This document shows, in pieces, positions 36,061 through 47,990 of a stretch of 64,000 nucleotides of DNA. Under the pieces are notes generated by a model. That model saw only the letters and a program-made list of their open reading frames with translations, was not told where the DNA came from and made no database searches. Position numbers and translations under genes: made by a program. Where the stretch lies: positions 25,148 through 89,147 of the forward strand of contig QKWP01002076.1 of assembly GCA_003550325.1 (NCBI GenBank), in the 5' to 3' direction. Source of the DNA: Gigaspora rosea. Lineage: Eukaryota > Glomeromycota > Glomeromycetes > Diversisporales > Gigasporaceae. The stretch's first letter is position 1, and the number at the start of each line of letters is the position of its first letter.

Positions 36061-37224
36061 ATGGCCAAAGACAAGTACAAAATAAGACCTGGATATATGT
36101 TGGAAAAAGTATTAGAAAGGTCAAGAAACTACTTGTGCCAGCTAGAAAATACCGAACTAATCGAAGCATTGAAAAATACAAAAATCGAATACACACAAAC
36201 CGACAGATATACAGCACTTTTGTTTGCTACAGATACAATGGATATAGCAGCAATTAGAATCTTGGGAGAAGTAATAAACAGAGTTGACGAGACTAGTAAA
36301 CTCAAAGATTTTAGATACAGAACAGGAGATGTAGAGCCACAGAATGTAATAGAAAACGAAGAAAGAAGCAGAAAAAAAAGAAAAGGTGGGATGTCGCTAA
36401 AGATTACAGAGATAGAGAATAGTCCCAAGAATATGAAAACTAAAGTACACAGACAGCATGAGATTGTGCCAATGGAAGAAGAAAAAGATGCCACAATTAC
36501 TAAACAGCAAGCAGAAGAATATAATGCTAAAAACATAAAGAAACTAAGAATTATGCATCAAAGGGAAGATGCAAGAAAAACAGAAGAAAGTAAAGAAACT
36601 TCAAAGGAAGAACTGATGCAAGAAATAGAAAAAGAAGGACCAGAAGAGAATAGGGCCCAAATGGAACCAAAGACTAGTCAGACAAGAGAACTAGAAATAG
36701 TTGGTATACCGCTAGAACAGAGTATATGGGTACCTAGCAATCGACTATGCAGCGACCAGATGCCAGTAAGCGCAGGAATTCCTGTATGCAATGTCCCAGG
36801 TGAAAAGAAAGAAGAAAGATTAAAAATGATAAAGTGGATATTGAAGGACAACAAGCATATCACGAAGGTAGAAGAAACCTTTAAAAAAGGTAATGCATGG
36901 GTGGAGCTGCACTTTGACTGTAAAAATGGTAGAAAAGAAGCAATAAATAGAATAGAGCGGAAAGACGACGGATGGTTTAAGCTAATTCCAGATGAAGGAA
37001 AAAGTACGAAAGGAAGTACTGAAAAACCAGAAGGAAAAGGAGCAACGAAAGCTTTGGACAAGAAAGTAGTTGAGGAAAGCCCATTAGAGAAAAGAACAGT
37101 ACTTACAATATGGGACCTACCAGAAAGAGTAAGCAAACAAGAGCTAGAAAGTATAAGTAAAAAATGGGGAATGTCCAAAGTATATGAATTAAATGCAGCA
37201 GAAATAGAGCGCTTGCAGCAGTAG
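36061..37224 (+). CDS. LINE-A ORF1-like protein (truncated)
   Basis: A 387-residue frame from ATG. The N-terminal part (RPGYMLEKVLERSRNYLCQL) is followed by a long Lys/Glu-rich, probably coiled-coil middle (residues about 100-220). Near the end is KRTVLTIWDLPERVSKQELE, which resembles the RNP-type beginning of an RRM, as in LINE ORF1 RNA-binding proteins. The true reading leaves this frame near 37205 (one-base shift) and continues as AAVELNEEI, a TAA, then ETNLLWVAPLANGKLARISA to about 37390, so the protein is cut short. Further Lys/Glu-rich debris reaches 37830. Confidence 0.65.
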   Translation: MAKDKYKIRPGYMLEKVLERSRNYLCQLENTELIEALKNTKIEYTQTDRYTALLFATDTMDIAAIRILGEVINRVDETSKLKDFRYRTGDVEPQNVIENEERSRKKRKGGMSLKITEIENSPKNMKTKVHRQHEIVPMEEEKDATITKQQAEEYNAKNIKKLRIMHQREDARKTEESKETSKEELMQEIEKEGPEENRAQMEPKTSQTRELEIVGIPLEQSIWVPSNRLCSDQMPVSAGIPVCNVPGEKKEERLKMIKWILKDNKHITKVEETFKKGNAWVELHFDCKNGRKEAINRIERKDDGWFKLIPDEGKSTKGSTEKPEGKGATKALDKKVVEESPLEKRTVLTIWDLPERVSKQELESISKKWGMSKVYELNAAEIERLQQ

Positions 37225-38070
37225 AACTGAATGAAGAAATATAAGAGACAAACTTACTATGGGTAGCTCCGTTAGCAAATGGCAAATTAGCTAGAATATC
37301 AGCTGGGAGAGAAGACTACAAAGAGAGAGATGCAAGATACCAGCACATAACAAAACTGCATGGAATCCCAGAAGGGGCATCGGAGACACTACTACTGTGA
37401 TGCTTAAAGCAGAAAGAAGTAAAACGGTATATATACCAAAAAGAAGAAGTGGAAGTATGAAGCAAAGTGCAGTAATCATCTTTGAAAAACAAGAAGAACT
37501 AGAAAGAGCAAGAGAAAAACTAGTCCAATACAACAACTGGACTCAATTGGTCAGAAGAAAAGAAGAAAGTATTTCAGGAAAAGGAAATACTAGATGAAGA
37601 GACAAGAAAAAGCAGGACCATAAAAGGAAAAGAAGTGGTCAAGATGGAAGTTATGGCAGGCAAGAAGGTAGAAACAAAAACACCTCTGTCGGAGTGCAGT
37701 AATCGTAAAGAAAAAGAAAAAGAACAAAAGAAAAAAGACAGGGTTTATAAGGAAGTGGAAGATATCAAAGCAAGACTAGACAAACATCAAGAAACATTGC
37801 TAAAGATCATGGAAAAGCTTGATGAATGAGCCCAGAGTGGGTCAAGCCAACTCAGAGCTCCTGAGGGCGCCCAAGTTGAACAAATGGATATAGATAGAGA
37901 GATTGGAGAATTCCTGCAAGAAGAAAGAAGAATATTTGAGGAAGAAAGAGAAGAAAGAACTCTCTATTTAACAAAGGAAAGTTGCAGAAAAGAAAAAGGG
38001 AAAACAAAAGAAGCACCGGTAGAGCAAGAGACCCTAAGAGAAAAATAGAAGAGCAAAGGTAGAAAGAAGA

Positions 38071-38590
38071 TGAAACTTGCTTGCCACAACGTTAACGAAT
38101 TAAAAACGAAGGGCTAGAAAATGGAAAATTTGCTCTGTCGAAGTAACACTATTTTTTAAGCAGTTGGAACTTGTAATAATAGTTGTCTATATACCGCTGA
38201 ATGACAAAGCAATGGTGAAGAAAATCCAATAGAGGATTGTAGAAGTAGTCTATAAAAAGAAAGAGAGAACGCAGATAGTCATAATGGGTGACTTTAACCA
38301 CACAGTGGACAACATATTGGATAGACAGCACCCACAGTTGGTAAACTACAAAAGATTGCCAATCTTCAAATGGCTTAAAAAACAGGCTTTTAAAGACACA
38401 TACAGAGAACTGTACCCAACAAGCCAGACCTTTACATGGTCGAATGAAGAATCCGCAACTAGAATAGACTACATATAGTTATCCAGCTGTTTAGCTTCTG
38501 GACTTCAAGAAGTAGCAGTAGAAGAAGCGAAAGGCATCACAGATAGTGATCACAAAATAATTGTGGCAGAAGTATGGGTAGGACATGTGA
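38071..38590 (+). pseudogene. LINE-A ORF2 endonuclease domain, internally deleted
   Basis: It starts MKLACHNVNELKTKG and should continue for about 150 residues before the VVYIP motif, but that motif comes after only about 30, in another frame (ELVIIVVYIPLNDKA), so a large part of the N-terminal catalytic half is missing. The second half keeps IVIMGDFNH, RIDYI and the SDH motif (DSDHKIIVAE) of AP-type LINE endonucleases. Stops occur at KG-stop-KM, IQ-stop-RI and DYI-stop-LSS. Confidence 0.75.
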
Positions 38591-38983
38591 CGGCAGAAAC
38601 TAGTAAAGCAGAGGCAAGAAAGAAGAGACATTCAAGAACGGTCTACCTATATGACAAAGCAACAGAAGAGAACTGGGAGGACTATGCCCAGTCACTGCAG
38701 AAATAGTTGGATAAAAAGAACATAATAGACCTGCTACAAATCCAAGTAGGCAAAGAAGAGGAATGTATAAACAGATTGAACCTTGTATGAGATACAATAG
38801 AAAAGTCAATTCTTATAGCTGCAAACGAGAATATACCTAAAAAGAAAGTATAACACAGCAGTAAACAGAAGAGGTGGCGCCAAAATACATAAACCAGATG
38901 CGTGTATAGTAGAGCTACAAAAATTAATCAAGTATGCGAAAAAGAAGAAAGGACAAAAAGTTCTAAGCTGTGAGAAAGCAGAG

Positions 38984-41275
38984 GTGAATGAAAAGTTGAA
39001 AAGAATAAGTATGCAAAAGGGTATAAGCCTTCCGAAGTTACATAGACAATGGTCTGAGGCATGGATAGAAGATACAAAAGGCTGGTGGCAAATACTTAAT
39101 AAGAAGAGAAAGAAAGAGTGGGAACGGGAACAGAAAAAGCAGATTGAAGAAAGTATCGACAAAAGGTGTGCAATGATTGGCACAGAACAAGGGAAAATGA
39201 TCACTAGTTTACTAAACAGACCATATAAGAAAATAGTGCTCGATAGGTTCCTGGAAGAAACAGGAGAGAGGGCCTGCCTATAGACAGAACCAGAAGCGGT
39301 AAAGATAGGAGTAGCAGAGTACTACAAAAAGCAGTTCAGAAAGAGACAAACGAAGTTAGAGGAAATAGAAATGAAATGGCGAGAGATATATAAACCGCAA
39401 AAATGGATAGAAGAAAATTGGTATAACAAAGTAGAGAAAAAGGTAGATGAAGATGAATGGAAAAAATACTAGGAGAATTAAGAATAGGAACTGCACCTGG
39501 TCTATCTGGTATAAGCTATATACTAATTAAACGCGCAGGAAATCAGACTCAATGGATATTTAGAGGGATGGCAAGCTTTGCATAATGACAGGAGAAATAC
39601 CATCTAAGTGTCACACAAGTGTATCCAATAGCAAAAGATATGGAATGGGGATACAGCCTAAATAACATTAGACCAATAGCACTGATTGAAACGTTCTGAA
39701 AAGTTGTAACAAAAGTAATAACTAAAAGACTGGCCAAAGTAATGATAGAAAGAGAAATACTCAGAGGACCCAATTATGCAGGACTTCCAGGAAACTCTAC
39801 TGAACAACCAGTACATGTTTTAAACATGATAATGGAAGAGGAAAAGAGAAGAAGAAAGAAGTATGGATATTACTTCAAGATATGAAGAAGGCCTTTGACT
39901 CAGTCTTATTAAAAAGCCTAGAATTAGCATCCGAAGAGTTAAAATACCAGAGAAAATAATAAAGTATATCCTAAGTCTGTTCCATGAAAGAAGACTATGA
40001 ATAATCACAGCACATGGTCTAATAGAAGAAGTAATAGCGGGGATGGAATAGATCAGGAGGAAGTAATTTCACCCCTGATCTGGCGACTATTCTATGACCC
40101 CCTGCTAACAAGAGTACAAGAAGAAAGAAAATTAGGCTACATAGTGGAACAAAAACCAGGCCAAGGAACGCAGTGCAATAGTATTACAAAGTATCGTCAA
40201 GCAGCAATTGCCTATGCGGATGATACAACTTGGATCGCAAATAGCAAAGAACAATTAATAGAGATCATTAGAATAGCAGAGGAGTTTTTCCAAGCTAATG
40301 ATATCAAGATAAACGGATACAAGTCAAAGTTGTTGACCATGAACACAAAGTGCATAGCAGAGGAAAAAGAAGTAAATTTTGGTAAAAGTATGGTAAAGGA
40401 GGAGTTCAGAAACAAGATAGTAAGATCTCTGGGGGTATGGTTAAACAACAAAATGCGTGAAAATCTAGTCAAAAAGAAAGCAAAAGGTGTAGTACGACAG
40501 ATAATTATGGACCTGCGGTACAAGAAGATGACATCAAGCCAGATAGCTTACATAAATAACATAGTAGTAATACCTAGGCTGAGTTACATGTTACAGCTAA
40601 CAAAGATGTCTGAGAGAGGGTTGAATGAAATACATCAACCGATAATAGGCCTAGTAAAGCAGAAGTGCAATATAATAAGAACATTAGAAAATTGTGTAAT
40701 AAAACACAAAGATCTTGGCAGCTATAGAATACTACAACAAGAAACAGTAATGAAACAAATAAGCGGTCTGATAAATAGATTAAATCAACAGAATGGTCTT
40801 GGGCATTTGACAAAACTGAGAATAACGCAGGGTTGCCAGAGGGCAGATTTAACACAAGATATCTGAAAACCACAAGCCTGCCAGAAGATAATAGCTGTTG
40901 GGGAAATATCTTAGCCTGCCTGATAATAACAAAAGCAAAAGATTTAGGTATAAATATAAGAACAAAAAGTAGCCTTTGGACAGTTCACAGTTATAGCGTC
41001 AAATTGCAGGAGTTACTTGAGGCACAGACATGGAAAAAGTGCTGTGACAAAGTAGGTGAAGCTGGCGTCCTGTACCTAAATCAATTGCTCGAAATAAATA
41101 AGACAAGCCTAATCACGTGGCAACAGTACAAAAGCTATAGAGGCTGTCTAAGTAAAGGTAAAAAGGCAGAGTGGTTCAAGGAATTAGAAGCAAAAGTCCT
41201 TGAAGAAGTAGGAAGCAGAAAAGTCAAAAGTTGTTTTGATACAAAGAGAGGAATGTGCAAGCATTGGAAGTAGAC
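38984..41275 (+). pseudogene. LINE-A ORF2 reverse transcriptase and connection
   Basis: RT motifs appear over several frames: the pre-palm LLNRPYKKIVLDRFLEE (39210), motif A WILLQDMKKAFDSV (39865), motif [21 protein letters not shown] (40045), where the usual Gly after Gln is Glu, and motif [12 protein letters not shown] (40207) with both catalytic Asp intact. The longest open piece, 39997-40866, covers motif B through the thumb. The next frame (40833-41273) is the connection region. At least three shifts break it. Confidence 0.8.
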
Positions 41276-41647
41276 TGGAGCAAGTTATCAAATGATAGAA
41301 GAAGAAAGGAGTGGATAATATATGGACTACCGGAGGACAAGAAAGTAGAAAGAATACGCACGAAAGAAGAAAAAAAGGTACAAGTAGAGCATTGGAAAAT
41401 GCAAGATATAGACAAAGAAGTGGCAACTAAAATTGAAGAATGCAGTGGATGCGAAACAATGGATGAAGAATATAGAAGCGAGAATGAAGAACCATATCGA
41501 TGCTACCATTGAATAGAAAGAAGTGACCAAGTAAAAGTAATACCAGAGGTACTTGTAAATAAAAAGAACAAAAAAATCAAAGTAGCGATAGAACAACTCA
41601 AAAAGAATATAAAAGATAAAGAATGGAGAGAAGAAGAAAGTAAGCTA

Positions 41648-42200
41648 TTGGTGATGGAAATATTAGAAGAATTAGAAGTAGAGCTGATTAAAAAGCAAAA
41701 GTTGCCCACGAGTGTTAAAGAAGAGTTGATAGAAATATGGAAAAGAAATCAGAGAAGAAATAGAGAGGAGTATACAATTTATACAGATAGAGCAGTAAAC
41801 ATAGGAAATGAGAATGATCTATTAAGTAGACAAATGGGAATAGGTTGGGTTCAGACGAACGAAGCATGTGATTGGGCAAAAGAAGAAATAGCTCTAGGAA
41901 TAGAAGGTTGGCCAACGTCGACACTTGCAGAATTAATGGCAATATGGGTAGCAAGCCTTACAATACCAGAAGGAAAGAAAGTTGAAATACATACAGATAG
42001 CAGCACAGCAATAAGGGTTGTCAGCAGAGAACTGAATGGCACAGGTAGAAGCAAAACACAGAAGAAGAAAAATGCAATATGGATGGTCAAAATCGCAGAT
42101 ATCATCCAAACAAAGAAACTGCAGGTTGAGTTCACAAAGGTGAAGAGTCACAGTGAAGACAAGTAGAAAGACAGAGCAGATAAGCTTGCAAAAGAAGGTT
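41648..42200 (+). pseudogene. LINE-A ORF2 RNase H domain
   Basis: YTIYTDRAV supplies the first Asp, STLAELMAIWVA the Glu, VEIHTDSSTAIRVV the second Asp, and KVKSHSEDK-stop-KDRADKLAKEG the last His/Asp box. Only the stop in the final box interrupts an otherwise open 172-codon frame. This is type I RNase H, which removes the RNA template during retrotransposition. Confidence 0.85.
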
Positions 42201-42912
42201 TAAGGAGTAAAAGGAGAATATGTACAGAAGAGATCAGTTGTAGTGAGATAGAATATAGACTAAAATGGGGAAATAAGCAGATAGATGTACCAGCTAGGCT
42301 GCTTTGTAAGTTGATAATAAATGCAAGAGTAGGGGCAGAATGGAAAGAGACACAGGCAATTAGGAATATAGAGCCCGAGTTAAATAGCACAAAGTACAGG
42401 TGGACCTACTTCTGGGAGAAAATGAGAGCAACGAAGGGAGTAAAGTGCACTACAAAAAGAAGCAGTGCAAGAAGAAGTGCAGGCTTAAAATGTGTGATGG
42501 ACAAGCTTCCAACTCTAGTGGAGCTCAATAAAAGAAGACCAGACCTATATATGACAACAGAGTGTCAAGTATGCCAGGAGAAGAGCAAAGAGACGCAAGA
42601 GCACTTGGCCAGGTACAGTAAACAGAAGAGCTTATGGAAGAGGATACAAAAGGTAGCTATAGCAATAGCGTGGAAAGGTTAGAGAAGGAGGAAATAGCCG
42701 AGTACCACCCTATATATTGTATACATCTCTCTATGGAGAAACAGAAGAAGAAGAAGTTCAAGCGAGGCAGGCGCTAATAAAGGGACTAATTTCAAACGAG
42801 AGCTACCAAAAAGTATCACATTTATTGAAGAAAAATTCGAGAGAAAAATTCATGAGAACAATAGTTAAAACAGCCTGGGATACTTTTTACGAACAAGTAT
42901 GGAGGATCCGAT

Positions 42913-43606
42913 CAGTGTTGGAAATCTTATGTTCTCATGTTCTCATGAGAACATTACTTTTAATTTGAGAACATTTACAAAATTTAAGATGTTCTCTATT
43001 AAATTTTTTTTGAAAACATTAAGTTTGAAAATATTTTCTCTATGTAAATATATAAAGTAATAAAAATATTTTTATTAATAGAGGTTTAAAATAATTAAGC
43101 TTATAAATATATAATTGCTATTTAGTTAAATTAAAAATAATTTAGGCATTCTCAAATTACAGAAAATTTTTGGATAATTAATTTATTGGTAATTTATTCC
43201 AATTTTATAAAGGTTTTTTTTTAGTTTATTAAATTAGCTTTTTTTATAATTTGTATTTTTATTTTTTTATAAATATTATAATTTAGTTAAATAAATTATA
43301 TTTTTATTATTTTATCTTAATAATTTTTAAATATATTAATTAACAATAAAAATTAAAAAAACTAAAAGAAGTATAAAGGTATAAGCATGAGAGAGAGAAT
43401 GAGAAAGAGAAAATAAATATAAAAAACAGAGTGAGAGTGAGAAAGAGAGAGAGAGAAAGATAGAGAAAGAAAAAAAAAAGATAGAAAAAGAAAGAGAGAA
43501 AAAAAAATTTTTTTCTATTTGAGAACATAAAAAAATTTTTGAGAACATTAAATTAAATAAAATGTTCTCATGAGAACATAAATTTCAAAACAGATTTCCA
43601 ACACTG
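42913..43606. mobile_element. hAT-like non-autonomous element, 8-bp TSD
   Basis: The ends CAGTGTTGGAAATC and GATTTCCAACACTG are perfect 14-bp inverted repeats with hAT-style CAGTG termini. GATCCGAT is duplicated at 42905-42912 and 43607-43614. Subterminal regions carry repeated GTTCTCAT/ATGAGAAC motifs, including the palindrome TGTTCTCATGAGAACA at 42938 and 43563, plausible transposase sites. The interior is AT-rich with a GA-rich tract (43385-43500) and no transposase, so mobilisation would need a partner. Confidence 0.95.
43385..43500 (+). repeat. GA-rich simple repeat
   Basis: A purine run of GAGAGA and GAAAGA motifs inside the hAT-like element. The 60-70 codon frames on its complement are artefacts of this composition. 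Confidence 0.9.
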
Positions 43607-44039
43607 GATCCGATATGAAAGAATGAGTGAATGGAAAAAGAAGCAAGGCATAACAAGTAAAATGAAAAGGAAAGCTCCAATTCGGAAAAATATAAGAGCG
43701 CCAAAAGAGGGAGATCAACAAGCAAAAGAAATGAAGAAGAAGCAAAAAGAAGAAAAAAAAGTAAGAGTGAAGGAAGAAGTTAAGAAGACAGTTATGGGAC
43801 TTGTCATAGAAGGGGGAAAACCCTTCTATTACGAACTTTAGGTAGTCAGACAAGCAATCTGCTCTGAGAGAGCAGTGCAGTAGGTCGCACTTAGGTACCA
43901 TTAGGGTGGTCGGGTAATGCTAAGCTTAGATATTAGGTAGTTCTATGTAGTTGCAAATTTGTAATTTCAAGAAACTTAATAAAGTATTAGCGTGACTGCT
44001 TAAGGTTAAAAAAAAAATATATATATATATATATTTATT

Positions 44040-45830
44040 AGTTATTCTGTTTTTGTTCTTTTAACTCCATTACTCGACTTTCTTGAAGCGCTTTGTTAGA
44101 ACTTCTCTCTCCTGTCTGTTTCTTGCTTTTACTATTACTCTCATAGCAGATAATATCTGTAAAATGTGTTCTTTTTGTCATTATTCGACCAATGGTTGGC
44201 TTGTTTTCTTTATTTTCATCCACTATTACCCATTCTCATTTGCTTCTTTTCTTTGAAATTGGCTTGTATTGCATTCAGGGCTAAACCATTTGGTCCTTGT
44301 ATCTTAAATATCTCTTTTACCTTACGAGTGTGGATGTTTGCCAAAGTAATATTTTCTATTGACTTAAACCAGGTTGCTTTTTTTGCTACTTGATCTTTGA
44401 TTGGACAGTTTTTTAATCTGCTACCAAGTTACCAGTCTATTCCCATTGGGTCTAGTAACTGGTTTATCTACCATACATCTCTTCTTCTAAGTTTTTCCTA
44501 ATTTTTCAATCTATCATGTTCTAGCAATACTTCTATAATTGTTTATATTCTAGCTTCTGGAAGAACCACCATTCATTATAATTATATTCTGATCTCACTT
44601 CTATATCCAACTCCTTTGCCAATTTCAAGATTCTTGCATTAAAATTTTGTTTGAACTTCTTAATTCCTAACTAGCTCTGGTCAAGTATCTATATCGGTTT
44701 GGGGTTACATATTTTCTGTTGTACCTTTTTAAGTCTCAACCTTGTAGATTGGCCAAGTACTCCTGAATCATTGATTCTAATTACCCATTCTGCCAGCATT
44801 TGTTCTATATATTTTGCCAAAGACTTTTAATACCCAAAAGTTCCTTATGGTTTGTTATACTATTAGCAGCCATTGACGCGATATCTGCTTTCCACTTAAC
44901 CAATCTAAGAACCGGTTGATAAACTTTGTTATATGTTTTTTTATCTAGGAGACAGATTAGTGCTCTATACTCCAACCAAGATAGCAGTACCTTGTTATTT
45001 AGGTATTTCATTTGGGATATCGATATCTGTTTATTCTTAACCAGGCTTGTAAATTTAAATGTTTTTTTCTTGAGTTTGTTTACACACTTCTTATAAATGT
45101 CTTTCGCTGTAATCCAAACTCCAAGAAAATGAGCTGCCTTCCCTGCTTCTAATGCCTTGATCTCTGCTATTTCTCTTCCTAACTTTACGATTTGTTGTCT
45201 TAGTATCACCCTTGAATTTACTAGAACCATCTTCAATTTTTTTGGGTTTATGTCTATATCATTTATACAATAGAACTTATTTGCTTTGTCTAATATATCT
45301 TGCATATCACTTTGTGTACTCACTATGAATTTTGTATTATCTGCGAATGCTAGGCAGCTTATATTAAGACCTCTTTCTTTTTCAAACAGTATTATAGACT
45401 CAGAAGGTTTTTTTTTAAAGCTTGTATTCTGCACCAAAGCGGATCGTAAATTATTCTCCATACAAGAGGTGAAATCACCTCCTCTTGGTCGATTACATCC
45501 TCTGCTTGAAAACCTTCTTACAAGCTGAATTTCGTGATAACTCTGACCCTTCTTTTACTAAATATCCAAGCAGGAAATTTGTGGCTTTCTGGAGAATCTT
45601 AATTCTTGTACACGTCTGTCTAATACTTTCTAGAGGGACCAAATTGAAGGCCTTCTTAATATCCTGTAGTAAAATCCATAGTTCTTTTCTCTCTTCTTTA
45701 GCTTCCTCCAGGATATTACTTAGAGTATAAATTGGGGCCCCTGTACTTTCACTAGGTAAGCCCGCAAAATTAAGACCCCAAAGTATATTGTGCTCTAGAA
45801 ACACTCTACTGAGCCTTTTTTGGACTATCT
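44040..45830 (-). pseudogene. LINE-B reverse transcriptase and post-RT region
   Basis: From 45804 down: NFAGLPSESTGAP, motif A ELWILLQDIKKAFNLV (the second Asp of AFD replaced by Asn), then a gap in which motif B is not recognisable, motif C LAFADNTKFIV (the second Asp of FADD replaced by Asn), then thumb-like sequence to 44805 and connection sequence (KEIFKIQGPNGLALNAIQAN) to 44040. Catalysis would be lost even without the shifts. Confidence 0.75.
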
Positions 45831-46860
45831 GTACTAAACTTTTTTAAAATGTTTCTAGTAACATTATTGGTCTCATACTTGCTAGAGAAAAATCCCACCA
45901 GATATTTTAGAAATTGGGAATATTTGACCCACTTTCCATCTTTTTGGGAAGATGCTATACTTTAAAACCAGGTTTACCAGTTTAAGAATCTTCTCGTTGC
46001 TTTATGTCCTGCTTTTTGTATCATAGTATAACTGATCCATTTTTTGCAATTCTAAGGTTCTCCTCCCATTCTGCTTCTTGAATCAATGACATTATTTCTT
46101 TGTACCACTCTTTACCAATCTACTCCTTCGGCGCATATTCACTCCTCCAGTCTTCTGGTAGTTGTACAAACAAATGCTTCTGTTTTCTAAATTGCTTCTT
46201 AAAAAATTTATATGTTTCTTCTTTAACCTGCTCCGGTTCTGTTATTAGTGATCTATGTGTGTTTGGGATGTTTTTCTCTCTTACTACCTTATCTATTATT
46301 ATCTTTCTATATGGCCTCTTCAATATACTATTTAGCATTATCTTCTCGCTCTTTCCGATTATATTATACCTTCTCTCTATGTTCTCTACAATGTTCTTTT
46401 CTATCCTTCTTTTTTCCTCTTTCTTCAGCTTTCGACTTAGTCTATCCTTTGGTTTGTTCGATCTACTCCTCTGTCCACTCTCCTTCTATCTGTGATACTC
46501 CAGTTTTATGCCTCATATTGATATCTTGTTCCTGTACATTTATTAGAAAGTTGTTTAATTTATCTAAATTTTGACCTAATTCCTTCCTTGCCCATCTCAT
46601 TAATCTTCTAAGATTCTTTACGTCCCGGAATAGAGGGGATCGATCAATATGCTTAGTAACTTCTTCCAGTCTGTATTTAATTATTTTTGAAGGAATATGC
46701 CTAGATGCTGCCTCTAGGACAGCTTTTTAATCACTTCCCACTCCTCATTTATTATTTTCTCTATGTTCGTTTCTTCTATATCTTTACCTTTCTCTATCTC
46801 GTTTATTGTTTATTTTCGTTCTATTCACTAATATCTTTTCTAATCTTGATCTGTAATCCT
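45831..46860 (-). pseudogene. LINE-B EN-RT linker and RT start
   Basis: MLNSILKRPYRKIIIDKVVR and ITEPEQVKEETYKFF (46338-46120) match LLNRPYKKIVLDRFLEE in LINE-A by wording. The rest is broken into short frames. Confidence 0.6.
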
Positions 46861-47720
46861 TAATTCTCCCATACTTCTTTTGTAGCTTCTTTATAGAGGA
46901 ATATTTTTCTTTTAGGAAAGTTCGCCTTCTCCCTCACTCTTTGGGTGAATTTTAATACCTCTGAAGTATTAATTTCTGCCCATACCAAATTGTGGTCACT
47001 TCCCATTATGAGATTTATGTCTTCAATATCGCTGCTCCCTACTCCTAATTTTAGTGAACTAGATGTCCAAATTTGGTTGATTCTTGTTCTAGTCATACTA
47101 TTTGTCCAGGTAAATTTTTTTTGAGCAGGATTGAAGTAGTGAAATGCTTCTACAAAGACTGTGCTTCTTAGCTATTTTGTTAAAAGTAAATTCTTTTGCT
47201 TCTTAAGGGAGGGGTTTGTTGTATCTATCGGTATATCTATAATTCTATTAAAATCCCCATTATTACAAAGGAAGTATTTTTTTAGCTATGCAAACATCCC
47301 TTGTTATTGTCCTTTGTATCTCATTTTGTATACTCCTGTTGTTCGAGAGTAGATATATGACCCAGCATAAAATAGCTGCTTTCTTAAATATAAAGCTTAC
47401 TTTAAGTACATAAGCACTTTGTCTTTCTATTTTCGTAATATGTTACTCCATGGGCCATCAACCAGCAGACCGACTTCTGAGCCTTTATGTTTATTCGGGT
47501 CTGAGTTTGACTAGTAATCCCTGTACCCCTTCCTTTGAACTTCCATAATTTAGCTTCCTTTTCACTTATATTCGTCTTTGTTATCCCTACTACATTAAGA
47601 CTGTGCTCTTCACTGAAATCAATCAACTCCTGTAATCTATGTGTATTTCTCTAAATACCGTTTATATTATGTGCCTCTAATTTCAAGAACTCTAACTTCT
47701 TTTTCTTTCCGCCATATCCT
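46861..47720 (-). pseudogene. LINE-B endonuclease domain
   Basis: KLEAHNINGI, a stop, then LIDFSEEHSLNVVGITKTNI (the ITETN-type catalytic Glu here is Lys), and near the end TRINQIWTSSSL and GSDHNLVWAEI (the SDH motif). The middle is in other frames. Confidence 0.65.
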
Positions 47721-47990
47721 CCATAATCCTGGGTTCTTTTATTTTATGTTTTTTAGCCGTAGAGCTGAACCCACTCTCTATAGCTATGTTCTTTGTGTCA
47801 ACTGTGGCGCCAATTTAAGAGCATTTGAGTATCTACGCCCCTATCTTTATGCTGTTCAAGAGTTTCCAAATTAGTTTATCTTTAATTTCCTCTACTAATC
47901 TTTGTACTAATTCTTCAAATCTATGTCTTTCTTGATCTGCCTCTTCTTTAATGTACAATCTTCTATTTATATCTTGAAAGCCTTTTCTTT

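Larger units (their letters stand above)
42311..43841 (+). pseudogene. LINE-A ORF2 C-terminus, interrupted by hAT element
   Basis: The region has a zinc-finger-like CQVCQEKSKETQEHL followed by RYS where a Cys is usual, a shift near 42680, then EKFMRTIVKTAWDTFYEQVW up to the insertion at 42913. If the 694-bp element and one GATCCGAT copy are left out, the frame runs on in phase into YERMSEWKKKQGITSK and a Lys-rich tail that ends GGKPFYYEL at 43841. The in-phase continuity shows that the insertion hit an open frame. Confidence 0.8.
34420..44038 (+). mobile_element. LINE-A: non-LTR retrotransposon with nested insertions
   Basis: The order is 5' leader (with a TIR element at 34651-35873), ORF1 (36061-37224 and debris to 37830), then ORF2 as endonuclease, RT, RNase H and zinc-finger C-terminus, and a 3' UTR ending in AATAAAGT and an A-run plus (TA)n at about 44010-44038. 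The domain set and order resemble the EN-RT-RNase H LINEs common in Rhizophagus. The 5' end is placed where LINE-B homology stops. ATCTATTAGT on the left and ATTTATTAGT on the right may be the target duplication. Frameshifts, stops and an internal EN deletion make it inactive. Confidence 0.75.
32506..47990 (-). mobile_element. LINE-B: split non-LTR retrotransposon
   Basis: The minus-strand order is: end of ORF1 coiled coil (about 47990-47720), endonuclease (47700-46850), RT (46340-44810), post-RT region to 44040; then, beyond LINE-A, the region before RNase H, the RNase H domain and zinc-finger tail (34410-32750) and a 3' end with AATAAA and a poly(A)-TATA tail at about 32506. The two parts do not overlap in domain content and abut LINE-A on both sides, so one element interrupted by LINE-A is the simplest reading. 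It is 5'-truncated inside ORF1 and full of stops. Confidence 0.7.

Noticed and set aside
36129..42390. Many long minus-strand frames rich in Ser, Leu and Phe opposite LINE-A
   Set aside because: They mirror the Lys/Glu-rich plus-strand ORFs (AAA/GAA codons read as TTT/TTC on the other strand); plus-strand frames carry the EN, RT and RNase H motifs.
43336..43548. Ser/Leu/Phe-rich minus-strand frames
   Set aside because: Artefact of the GA-rich simple repeat inside the hAT-like element.
46100..46574. Hydrophobic plus-strand frames that look like membrane proteins
   Set aside because: They are complements of the LINE-B RT-linker coding strand.
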